DNA of 64,000 nt from VXYL01 sp963665195. Its GTDB lineage: Bacteria; Pseudomonadota; Gammaproteobacteria; Pseudomonadales; Azotimanducaceae. This document shows positions 7,842-15,476 of this stretch, piece after piece. Numbering within the stretch: the stretch's first letter is position 1; the number at the start of each line of letters is the position of its first letter. The notes under the pieces are model-generated. The model searched no databases. It was not told where the DNA came from and saw nothing but the letters and a program-made list of their open reading frames with translations. Position numbers and translations under genes: made by a program. The DNA lies in NCBI GenBank assembly GCA_963665195.1, contig OY762070.1, positions 434,001 to 498,000 on the forward strand. The letters are read 5' to 3'.

Positions 7842-8309
7842 CTAGCCCTCGCCGCGGCGCTCGAGCTCCTTGCGGATGGTGCGCGCGTCTACTCGATCCT
7901 GGTCGCGTCCGGCGGCCTCCTTGTTCTTCAGCATGTCGTGGAGCGAGATCACCGGCACTTGGTGGCCGGCGATGTCGCAGCGGACCCGGTTCGGCCAGGC
8001 CTGCTCGAACAGCAAGCCATCGACAGCTGTCAGCACGTCCACGCGACGCGGCGGCACGCCGAATTGGATCACGTTGCCGCGGCGGGCGAAGTCGGCCGCC
8101 TCGATGTCGAAGTCCTTCAGCGGCAGGCCGAACTCGCCCAATGCTGCATAGACGAGTTCGGCGTTGTGCGGCTCCGGACGTACCCAGATGTCGATATCGC
8201 CGGTGGCACGCTGCAAACCGTGGGCGCCGAGCGCGACGCCGCCGATCACGAGAAAGCGCACGTCGTGACGCAGAAAGTGCGCCAGGAGTTCTGCGAAATC
8301 CCGGTTCAC
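7842..8309 (-). CDS. Nucleotidyltransferase-fold protein of a two-gene toxin-antitoxin-like module
   Basis: The 155-residue protein has the nucleotidyltransferase core: GG at residues 23-24 (LVIGGVALGAHG) and the metal-binding DID at 38-40 in RATGDIDIWVRP, followed by PHNAELVYAALGEFG and a C-terminal ISLHDMLKNKEAAGRDQDRVD helix. This matches the small stand-alone nucleotidyltransferases (related to AbiEii/MNT-like enzymes) usually paired with a small upstream partner, as here, where the partner overlaps it by 4 bases. Relatives in toxin-antitoxin pairs transfer nucleotides to RNA or protein. No activity has been shown for this subfamily that I know of, so the role is inferred. Confidence 0.75.
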   Translation of the reverse strand: MNRDFAELLAHFLRHDVRFLVIGGVALGAHGLQRATGDIDIWVRPEPHNAELVYAALGEFGLPLKDFDIEAADFARRGNVIQFGVPPRRVDVLTAVDGLLFEQAWPNRVRCDIAGHQVPVISLHDMLKNKEAAGRDQDRVDARTIRKELERRGEG

Positions 8310-8530
8310 TCAGGCTGCTTCGGCGGTCGAAAGAAGATGCGGCAGGGCCATTCGCTCCGCGGCAGACGAACGCGACCCGCGGCGGTCAGGGCATAGCAGG
8401 CGTCGCTGAGTTCGGCCAGCGCTGCGAGGTTCTCTTCCATCGTCGTGCCGACGACGAAGGCGGCTTCCGGCTCTTCGCCCAGCCTGTACTTGCGCACCGG
8501 CCAGTGGCGTCGGTCGGTTGATTTCGGCAC
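8306..8530 (-). CDS. Small partner protein of the nucleotidyltransferase
   Basis: The 74-residue protein reads VRKYRLGEEPEAAFVVGTTMEENLAAL, then a basic C-terminus with RLPRSEWPCRIFFRPP. The KYRLGEEP...TT.EE layout is the recognisable pattern of the short conserved protein found just upstream of this type of nucleotidyltransferase. It overlaps the nucleotidyltransferase start by 4 bases (ATGA), so the two are translationally coupled. By analogy with other pairs it may be the antitoxin or an adaptor, but it has no identifiable domain. Confidence 0.65.
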   Translation of the reverse strand: MPKSTDRRHWPVRKYRLGEEPEAAFVVGTTMEENLAALAELSDACYALTAAGRVRLPRSEWPCRIFFRPPKQPE

Positions 8531-8539
8531 GGACGGCGC

Positions 8540-9652
8540 CTACAGGGTGATGTCGCGCTGCCAGTATTCGTCGCCGTCCATGCCGATCTCGGCGCGCGCA
8601 GTCTCGTTCCACCGCCCATCGCCGAGATAGTCGCCGACATAGTCGTAGGGCGTCTCGTCGGGGAACTTCTGCCGTCTGGCGTCGATGGCGAGCGGGATCA
8701 TCCGGGCGCGGCGCAGCACGTACTCCGCCGAATACTCGACCTCCTTCTTCTGGCCGGGCCTTGGGAAGGCGTGGACGTTCGTCGTCTTCGTGCCGATGGC
8801 GGAGTCGCGCTTGTGGAAGCCCATCACCATGGTGATGCGGCGCTCGGTGGAGCGGTTGGGGAACGAGCCGTGCAGGGAACTGCGGTTGACCATCCCGCAG
8901 TCGCCAGGCGCCAAGGTCATCGGCACGGCCTCCGCCAGCCGGTCGGTGATGGGCGGGAAGCTGCCGCCGCCGGCAAGGCGCCAGCGCCGGTGGCTGCCGG
9001 GCACCACCCAGAGGCCGTTCTCCGGCGTGCAGTGGGACCAGGACACCGACAGATTGAAGCCGTGCGTCTTGCCGCTGCCGTCCGGCTGTTCGAGCGCGAT
9101 GCCTTCGTCCGTCCAATGGGTGCGCCCGTCCTGATGCCACGGCGTCGGCGGCCCTTCGCCGGCGCCCTTGTGGAAGATGCTCTCATGGAAGGGAACGAAG
9201 TCTTCGCCGTTGACGCTGGCCACCATGCGCAGGATCTGCGGATGGCCGTAGGTGCGCAGCGCCGAGTCCATCATCATCAAGGGGTGCGAGACGAGGCCGA
9301 CGATGGCCGGGTCGCCCTCTGCTGGCGGATCCGAGAGCGTGAAGTAGCCGGGATACCGAGCCGCTCGCCCGCGCCTATCCAGCTCGCTGTCCTTGGCGAA
9401 GGGCGCGTTGTCGAGCACGGCATCGAATTCGCGGCGCAGTTCCGCTACCTCCGCCGCCGACAGCACGCCGGTGAAAACGTAGAAGCCGATGCGGCGATAG
9501 GCCTCAAGGATGTCCTCGGCGAGGCGCCCATCGTCGTCGAAGCGCATGGGTCCGCGATTGCCGAGCGCCTCGGCGCGCCGTAGGCCGCTCGCGACGTACT
9601 CGTCCCACGGGAGATCCGAGACCGCATCCAACGGTTCGCTCTGCTCGTCCAT
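8540..9652 (-). CDS. Phytanoyl-CoA dioxygenase (PhyH) family protein 1
   Basis: The 370-residue protein is a non-heme Fe(II)/2-oxoglutarate dioxygenase of the PhyH family. The iron triad is visible: H173 and D175 in TPWHQDG and a distal histidine at H261 in NRSSLHGSFPN, with arginines after it to bind 2-oxoglutarate. The core WSHCTPENGLWVVPGSHR strand is typical. Such enzymes hydroxylate or halogenate small molecules in the cytoplasm. The substrate is unknown; it is one of four PhyH genes in this window, and none is close to another in sequence by eye. It is separated by only 9 bases from the upstream end of the nucleotidyltransferase pair, so it may be cotranscribed with it. Confidence 0.88.
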   Translation of the reverse strand: MDEQSEPLDAVSDLPWDEYVASGLRRAEALGNRGPMRFDDDGRLAEDILEAYRRIGFYVFTGVLSAAEVAELRREFDAVLDNAPFAKDSELDRRGRAARYPGYFTLSDPPAEGDPAIVGLVSHPLMMMDSALRTYGHPQILRMVASVNGEDFVPFHESIFHKGAGEGPPTPWHQDGRTHWTDEGIALEQPDGSGKTHGFNLSVSWSHCTPENGLWVVPGSHRRWRLAGGGSFPPITDRLAEAVPMTLAPGDCGMVNRSSLHGSFPNRSTERRITMVMGFHKRDSAIGTKTTNVHAFPRPGQKKEVEYSAEYVLRRARMIPLAIDARRQKFPDETPYDYVGDYLGDGRWNETARAEIGMDGDEYWQRDITL

Positions 9653-9780
9653 CGCCTCTCACGCTTGAAGATCGTGCCGACACCATACGCCGGGACGGGC
9701 GGCGGCGCTACAGCGGCGCGGCATCCGGGGCCGCGCGGGTGTACGATTGACGGGTTCGCATCAGGCGGGGAGGGCGGTTG

Positions 9781-10866
9781 ATGCACTTCGGAAGCTCGGC
9801 GACGGCGTGCGTCGCAGTGTTCAGCATGTCCATGGCGCTCGCGGACATACCGCGCATGGACGATGGCAAGCCGGATTTTTCCGGCACCTACGACATCACC
9901 ACCCTGACGCCCTTCTCCCGCCCCGCGGGCATGGGCGAGCGGGCGACGTTCACCGTCGAGGAGGTGGAAGCCCGCAAGCAGCGGGCGCACGAGCAGGTGG
10001 ATGCGGCCGCGGCGCCGCTCGATCCGGACCGCGAGGGCCTCAAGGCGCTGGAGGGGAGTGCCCGGGACAGGGGCGTGGACAGCTCCGGCAGCTACGTCCC
10101 CGGCAGCCACGACTACCACTGGTTCGACTGCGGCGGCCGGTACTGCGACTTTTTCCAAGTGGACGGCGAGTACCGCTCGTCCATCCTGATCGATCCGCCG
10201 AACGGCCGCATGCCGGCGATGTCCGATGCGGGGAATGCGCGCCGGGCGACGCTGCGGCCCTACTACAAGGCGAAATACCCCGGCGAAGCATGGTGGCTGG
10301 CCGAAGGCGGCGATCCGTACGACAACCCGGAGGGCATGTCCATCGGCGACCGCTGCCTCTACATGTCGCTCACCGTGCCGGCGCGGCCGTCCGCCTACAA
10401 CAACATGAAGACCATCGTGCAGACGGACGACCATGTGCTCATCATGGTGGAGTGGATGCATTGGGCGCGGGTGATCCGGCTGAACTCGGAGCACCTGCCC
10501 GAGGACATGGTCTCCTTCGGCGGCGACGCCATCGGCTGGTGGGAGGGGGACACGCTGGTCGCGGAGACGACGAACTTCCGCGACTTCATGTCGCCGCACG
10601 ACCCGCGTCCGGGACTGCGCATCGTCGAGCGTTTCACGCCCATCGACGGGAGCAGCCTGCTGTACGGCTTCACGGTCCACGACCCCGACTACGCCGCGCC
10701 CTACAGCGGCGAGTTCCCGTGGCCGAAGAGCGACAAGCGGCTCTACGAGTACGCCTGCCATGAGGGCAACTACTCGATGACCAACACCCTGAGCGGCGCT
10801 CGCGCCTTGGAGCGCAGATGGCGGGAACAGCACGGCGAGACCGCCGCCGAAGAGCCGTCGCCATGA
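9781..10866 (+). CDS. Exported protein of unknown function, first gene of the quinoprotein operon
   Basis: The 361-residue protein has a short hydrophobic N-terminus (FGSSATACVAVFSMSMALA) consistent with a signal peptide. The mature start PRMDDGKPDFSGTYDI and the repeated phrase WWEGDTLVAETTNF ... RIVERFTPIDGSSLLYGF mark a conserved exported family common in Acidobacteria and Gammaproteobacteria. The next gene encodes a shorter relative with the same WEADTLVIEVT and VVERFTPIG phrases, so the two probably arose by duplication. Function is unknown. The position, leading a run that ends in two quinoprotein dehydrogenases, suggests a periplasmic role in that pathway. The downstream gene overlaps by 4 bases. 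Confidence 0.75.
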   Translation: MHFGSSATACVAVFSMSMALADIPRMDDGKPDFSGTYDITTLTPFSRPAGMGERATFTVEEVEARKQRAHEQVDAAAAPLDPDREGLKALEGSARDRGVDSSGSYVPGSHDYHWFDCGGRYCDFFQVDGEYRSSILIDPPNGRMPAMSDAGNARRATLRPYYKAKYPGEAWWLAEGGDPYDNPEGMSIGDRCLYMSLTVPARPSAYNNMKTIVQTDDHVLIMVEWMHWARVIRLNSEHLPEDMVSFGGDAIGWWEGDTLVAETTNFRDFMSPHDPRPGLRIVERFTPIDGSSLLYGFTVHDPDYAAPYSGEFPWPKSDKRLYEYACHEGNYSMTNTLSGARALERRWREQHGETAAEEPSP

Positions 10867-11705
10867 AGAAGGCGCTGCTATCGGCGCTCGCGCTCGCCGT
10901 CGTCGGCTGCCAGCCGCCGAGCGCCGAAGAACCCTGGCGAGCGCCGCGCGGACCCGGCGGCGTCAATCCCGACCTGAACGGCGTCTGGCAAGCGCTGAAC
11001 GAGGCCAACTGGGACATCGAGCGACATCTGGCGCGCAGCTCGCTTCAGGAGCGCGACGGCCCGCTCGGCCCGGTGCCGGCGGCGGAGACGCTATACATGG
11101 GCACGCTGGCCTCCGTGCCGCCGGGCCTTGGCGTGGTGGATGGCGGCAAGCTGCCGTACACGCCGGAGGCGCTGGCCGTGCGCGATGCCAACCGGGCGCG
11201 CTGGAGCGAGCTGGACGGCGAGGTGAAGTGCTTCCTGCCGGGCATCCCGCGGGCGAACTACCTGCCGCAGCCGTTCCAGATCTTCCAGGGCACGGGCAGC
11301 GTCGAGTTCGTCTACCAATACGCCGGCATCAATCGCAACATCCTGATGGAGGATCCCGGCCCGGCCCCCGCCGACTCGTGGATGGGCCAATCGGTGGCCC
11401 ATTGGGAAGCCGACACGCTGGTGATCGAAGTGACCGCGCAGCATGACCGCACTTGGTTCGACCGTTCCGGCAACCACCACAGCGCGGCCATGACCGTCGT
11501 CGAACGGTTCACGCCCATCGGCCCGAACCACCTGCAATACGAGGCCACCATCGACGATCCCGAGACGTTCACCGAGCCGTGGACGATGCGCATGCCGCTG
11601 TACCGGCGCATCGAGCCGAACGCCATGCTGCTCGACTTCAAGTGCGTGGAGTTCGTCGAAGAGCTCATGTACGGCGAACTGCGCCGCCACCCGCTGCCGC
11701 GCTGA
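10863..11705 (+). CDS. Lipoprotein related to the preceding exported protein
   Basis: The 280-residue protein begins MKKALLSALALAVVGCQPP, a clear lipoprotein signal with cysteine at residue 16. Its core repeats the family phrases of its neighbour: PDLNGVWQALNEANWDIE at the start, SVAHWEADTLVIEVT and MTVVERFTPIGPNHLQYEA later. It is therefore a membrane-anchored paralogue. The gene overlaps the previous one by 4 bases (ATGA), which also decides the start, and the next gene follows after 16 bases, so the block is one operon. No catalytic motif is recognisable. It may bind substrate or scaffold the dehydrogenases, but that is speculation from context. Confidence 0.75.
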   Translation: MKKALLSALALAVVGCQPPSAEEPWRAPRGPGGVNPDLNGVWQALNEANWDIERHLARSSLQERDGPLGPVPAAETLYMGTLASVPPGLGVVDGGKLPYTPEALAVRDANRARWSELDGEVKCFLPGIPRANYLPQPFQIFQGTGSVEFVYQYAGINRNILMEDPGPAPADSWMGQSVAHWEADTLVIEVTAQHDRTWFDRSGNHHSAAMTVVERFTPIGPNHLQYEATIDDPETFTEPWTMRMPLYRRIEPNAMLLDFKCVEFVEELMYGELRRHPLPR

Positions 11706-11721
11706 AGCGGAGGAGACTGCC

Positions 11722-12150
11722 ATGAAGAGAACCGTCGCCTTGCTGCTTGCGGCTGCGGCGCTGCCGTTGCTCATCCCTTCCGCGAGCGCCCACCACGCCT
11801 TCGGCGCGGAGTTCGATCCGAACCTGCCGGTGCAGCTCAAGGGGCCGATCGTGCGCATCGAATGGGTCAATCCGCATTCCTGGTTCCACGTCGAACACAC
11901 CGCCGAAGACGGCGCCAAGACCACTTGGATGGTGGAGGCCGGCACGCCCAATACGCTGTTCCGGCGCGGCATCACGCGCCACACGGTGCCCATCGGCACG
12001 CAGGTGGTGATCGACGGGTACCAGGCGAAGGACGGCACGCTGCGCGCCAACGGGCGGCGCATGACGCTCGCCACCGGCGAGACGCTGTTCATGGGTTCGA
12101 GCGGCACCGGCGCGCCCGCGGACGGCGCCGATCCGACCGAGCGGCGGTAG
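11722..12150 (+). CDS. DUF6152-family exported protein
   Basis: The 142-residue protein has a signal peptide (KRTVALLLAAAALPLLIPSASA) and the hallmarks of DUF6152: HHAFGAEFDPNLPVQLKGP, WVNPHSWFHVE, WMVEAGTPNTLFRRG and DGYQAKDGTLRANG. Mature protein is about 120 residues, rich in beta strand, predicted periplasmic. DUF6152 genes commonly sit beside exported proteins of the type encoded just upstream and beside quinoprotein dehydrogenases; biochemical function is unknown. A ribosome site AGCGGAGGAGA precedes the ATG. The following amidohydrolase starts 2 bases after its stop. Confidence 0.85.
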   Translation: MKRTVALLLAAAALPLLIPSASAHHAFGAEFDPNLPVQLKGPIVRIEWVNPHSWFHVEHTAEDGAKTTWMVEAGTPNTLFRRGITRHTVPIGTQVVIDGYQAKDGTLRANGRRMTLATGETLFMGSSGTGAPADGADPTERR

Positions 12151-12152
12151 CC

Positions 12153-13463
12153 ATGCGTCGACGGCTGATCGGCGCCGCGCTGCTGCTCGCGGCAGGCGTC
12201 GCCGCAGCCGAGGACCATCAAGCCATCGCCATCGTCGGCGCGACGCTCATCGACGGTACGGGGGCGGCGCCAGTTCCGGATGCCACGGTTGTGGTGCATG
12301 GCGATCGCATCGTCGCGGCCGGCGCGGCGGACGATGTTGCGGTGCCTGAAGGAGAGCCCGTCGTCGATGCCGCTGGCCAGTGGCTGATGCCGGGCCTCGT
12401 CGATCTGCACTGCCACTACGGCGGCGGCGAAGACGGCATCAAGCGCCAGTTCGCGCTGCAACTGCGTTTCGGCGTCACGACGGCGCGCAGCCTCGGTGCC
12501 GATCCGCCAGCCAATGTGGCGCTCATGGCGGCCGCGAATCGGGGCGAGTTCCCGGCGCCGCGCATGTACACGGCGGGGCAGGGCTTCTCCCACCCCGATG
12601 GGCTGCCGCCCGGCGTGCCGATCATCAACCGTCCGACTTCCCCTGGCGAGGCGCGCCAGATGGTGCGGGAACTCGCCGCGCAAGGCGTGCATCTCGTCAA
12701 GATGTGGGTAGACGGCACGCTCGACGGGTCGCTCGCCCTGGGGCCGCTACCGAAAGTCGCGCCGGACATCCGCACCGCCATCGTCCAGGAAGCCGCCGCC
12801 CACGGCCTGCCCGCGGTCGCCCACATCTACGATGAAGAGGATGTCCGGCAGTTGCAGGCGGTGGGCGTCAGGCACTTCGTGCATACGGTGCGCAGCGCGC
12901 CGGTGGACGACGCCTTCGTGGCTTGGGCGAAGGCGCGCGGCCTGAGCTTCACGCCAGCGCTCAGCAAGGCGCAGGATTCATGGTTCCTGGCGGAGAATCC
13001 GCAGGCGCTTCGCGATCCCGGCGCTGTTGCAGCGTTCGGTGCTGCCCGCGCCGAGCGGTTGGCGCTACCTGAGACCCGGGCGACCATGCTCGACAATCCG
13101 CAAGGCGAGCAGCTTCGCAAGGTCTTTGCGCGAATGCTGCGTTTCGTCAAGGAGATGCAGGACGGCGGTGTCGCCATCGCCATGGGCTCGGACAGCGGAG
13201 CCGGCAACGTCGCCTTCGGCTGGGGCGCGCACCGCGAGCTGGGGCTGCTGGTCGAAGCCGGCCTGACTCCGCTGCAGGCCATCGCTGCGGCCACCGGGAA
13301 CGGCGCCCGCATTCTTGAAGGCGACGCCGCCTCGTTCGGCACCATCCGTGCCGGGCAGGTGGCGGACCTGCTGCTGCTCGACGCCGACCCCGCCGAGAAC
13401 ATCGCCAATGCCCGCCGCATCGCCCGCGTCATGCAACGCGGCGATTGGCTCGCCCTCGACTGA
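12153..13463 (+). CDS. Exported metal-dependent amidohydrolase
   Basis: The 436-residue protein has a signal peptide (about residues 1-19, ending GVAAA) followed by the amidohydrolase layout: an N-terminal beta sandwich (IVGATLIDGTGAAPVPD), the metal motif H86-x-H88 in VDLHCHYGG, a lysine in HLVKMWVDG that may be carboxylated, histidines in AVAHIYDE and RHFVHTVR, and the late aspartate in AMGSDSGAG. The superfamily hydrolyses C-N, C-O or P-O bonds. Being exported and sandwiched between DUF6152 and quinoprotein genes, it may open a cyclic or amide substrate before oxidation. Start chosen at the ATG 2 bases after the upstream stop; longer in-frame starts would overlap DUF6152 heavily. Confidence 0.88.
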   Translation: MRRRLIGAALLLAAGVAAAEDHQAIAIVGATLIDGTGAAPVPDATVVVHGDRIVAAGAADDVAVPEGEPVVDAAGQWLMPGLVDLHCHYGGGEDGIKRQFALQLRFGVTTARSLGADPPANVALMAAANRGEFPAPRMYTAGQGFSHPDGLPPGVPIINRPTSPGEARQMVRELAAQGVHLVKMWVDGTLDGSLALGPLPKVAPDIRTAIVQEAAAHGLPAVAHIYDEEDVRQLQAVGVRHFVHTVRSAPVDDAFVAWAKARGLSFTPALSKAQDSWFLAENPQALRDPGAVAAFGAARAERLALPETRATMLDNPQGEQLRKVFARMLRFVKEMQDGGVAIAMGSDSGAGNVAFGWGAHRELGLLVEAGLTPLQAIAAATGNGARILEGDAASFGTIRAGQVADLLLLDADPAENIANARRIARVMQRGDWLALD

Positions 13464-13484
13464 GACCTTAAGGCAACCGGAGCA

Positions 13485-15476
13485 ATGCCCATGAAGCCGT
13501 CGCCTGTTTTCGCTTGTGGAATCGGATTAGCGCTCGCCGGCGCACTGCTGGCGGGCTGTGCGCCGCCCGCAGACCCCGCGGCGGGCGAGTGGCGCCACCA
13601 CGGCGGCGATCTGGCATCGTCGAAGTACTCGCCGCTCGATCAGATCGACGCTGCGAACTTTCCCGAACTCGAAGTAGCGTGGCGCTGGGAGTCCGCCGAC
13701 AAGCGCTTGGCGGGCGCCTACGACACCGGCAACTACACCGCGACGCCGCTGATGGTGGGCGGCAAGGTATACGCCGCCACCTCGCATGGCCAGGTCGCCG
13801 CCCTCGACGCCGCCACCGGCGAGCAGCTCTGGCTCTACGATCCGCGCAGCTGGGCGCGGGAACTGCCGACGCAGCTGCCGCGCCGCACCCGCGGCGTCGA
13901 GTACTGGACCGATGGCGAGGCGGAGCGCATCTTCGTCGCCACGATGGGCAAGCAGCTCGTCTCCATCGATGCGGCGACAGGCCAGCCCGATGCGGCGTTC
14001 GGGGACGGCGGCATCGTCGACCTCGCTGGCGACCTCGGCGTGGACGACCGAGTCATGGCGCACATCTCGCACAGCGCGCCGCCGATCATCGTCCGCGACA
14101 CCGTGGTGGTCGGCTCCAAGATCCACGACTACGTCTCCGAGAACCGCAACCCGCCGGGCCACATCCGCGCCTACGATGTGCGCACCGGGGCGCTCAAGTG
14201 GCGCTTCCACACCATCCCTCAGGAGGGCGAGCCGTACACGGAGACCTGGGGCAACGACTCGTGGAAGGTGCAGGGGAATACCAATGTCTGGACCATGCTC
14301 GCCGCGGACGAGGAGCTCGGCTACGTATACCTGCCGACCTCCACGCCCACCAACGACTACTACGGCGGCGAGCGGCCGGGGGACAACGTCTATGCCGAGA
14401 GCCTCGTGTGTGTGGATGTGGAGACCGGCAAGCCGGTCTGGCACTTCCAGACCGTGCATCATGGCATTTGGGACTACGACATCGCCTCGGCGCCGAATCT
14501 GGTGGACATCGTGGTGGACGGCCGCCCGATCAAGGCCGTGGCGCAGGTCTCGAAGACCGCCTTCACCTATGTATTCGACCGCGCCACCGGCGAACCCGTC
14601 TGGCCCATCGAAGAGCGCCCAGTGCCGCCGAGCACCGTGCCCGGCGAGGTGCTCTCGCCCACGCAGCCGTTCCCCACCAAGCCGCCGCCGTTCGACCGCC
14701 AAGGCGCGAGCGAAGACGACCTCATCGACTTCACCCCGGAGCTGCGCGCCGAAGCGCTGGAGATCGCCTCGCACTTCAGGCTTGGGCCGATCTTCGAGCC
14801 GCTGATCGTCGAAGGCGATGGCGGCAAGGTGGGCACGCTGGTGGTGCCGGGGGCAGGCGGCGGCGCGAGCTTCCCCGGCGCGTCGGTGGACCCGGAGACG
14901 GGCATCCTCTACGTCGACTCGTTCACGAGTCCTACAGGCATCTCGGTGGTGAGCACCGCGGACAACGTGACCCAGAGCCAGAGCGAACCAGGCACCTCGG
15001 ACTTCGCCTACGAGGTGAAGTACCAGCCCGCCGCTGGGCCGCAGGGACTGCCGCTCCTGAAACCCCCGTACCGTCGCCTGACGGCCATCGACCTGAACTT
15101 GGGCGAGCATGTCTGGCAGGTGCCGCAAGGACCGGGGCCGAAGGACCACCCGGCCATCAAGCATCTGAACCTCGGCCTGCTCGGCTCCGGCCACTCTGCC
15201 GGGGCCGTGGCGGAAGGCGGCATTCTGGTCACCAAGACGATTCTCGTCGACTTCCTGCCCACCATGGACGAGCGGCGCCAGGCCAGCGGCGGCCATCTGC
15301 GCGCGCTTGACAAGGCGACCGGCCAGGTGCTTGCGGAAGTGGCGGTTGATCGCAGCCTGCACGGTGCGCCCATGACCTACGCCCACGAAGGCCGGCAGTA
15401 CATCGCCGTTGCTGGTGGCGGGGGCCGCGAGAAAGCGGAGTTGGTGGCCTTCGCCCTCCCGGAGGGCGGTTATTGA
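13485..15476 (+). CDS. PQQ-dependent dehydrogenase lipoprotein
   Basis: The 663-residue quinoprotein starts with a lipoprotein signal (LALAGALLAGCAPP). The mature part carries beta-propeller blades of the pyrroloquinoline-quinone dehydrogenase type: WRHHGGDLASSKYSPLDQI, YVFDRATGEPVWPIEERPVP and PTQPFPTKPPPFDRQG, ending with a MTYAHEGRQYIAVAGGGG blade. This resembles the catalytic domain of membrane glucose/quinate dehydrogenases without their membrane anchor, here replaced by a lipid anchor. It would oxidise an alcohol or sugar in the periplasm and pass electrons onward, probably to the cytochrome domain of the next gene, whose TTG start overlaps its stop by 4 bases. Substrate unknown; no pqq biosynthesis genes are in the window. 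Confidence 0.88.
   Translation: MPMKPSPVFACGIGLALAGALLAGCAPPADPAAGEWRHHGGDLASSKYSPLDQIDAANFPELEVAWRWESADKRLAGAYDTGNYTATPLMVGGKVYAATSHGQVAALDAATGEQLWLYDPRSWARELPTQLPRRTRGVEYWTDGEAERIFVATMGKQLVSIDAATGQPDAAFGDGGIVDLAGDLGVDDRVMAHISHSAPPIIVRDTVVVGSKIHDYVSENRNPPGHIRAYDVRTGALKWRFHTIPQEGEPYTETWGNDSWKVQGNTNVWTMLAADEELGYVYLPTSTPTNDYYGGERPGDNVYAESLVCVDVETGKPVWHFQTVHHGIWDYDIASAPNLVDIVVDGRPIKAVAQVSKTAFTYVFDRATGEPVWPIEERPVPPSTVPGEVLSPTQPFPTKPPPFDRQGASEDDLIDFTPELRAEALEIASHFRLGPIFEPLIVEGDGGKVGTLVVPGAGGGASFPGASVDPETGILYVDSFTSPTGISVVSTADNVTQSQSEPGTSDFAYEVKYQPAAGPQGLPLLKPPYRRLTAIDLNLGEHVWQVPQGPGPKDHPAIKHLNLGLLGSGHSAGAVAEGGILVTKTILVDFLPTMDERRQASGGHLRALDKATGQVLAEVAVDRSLHGAPMTYAHEGRQYIAVAGGGGREKAELVAFALPEGGY

Noticed and set aside
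13527..15386. A 619-codon open frame opposite the PQQ dehydrogenase gene
   Set aside because: It is antisense to a well-supported gene in G+C-rich sequence, with Arg/His/Val-rich composition and no motifs.
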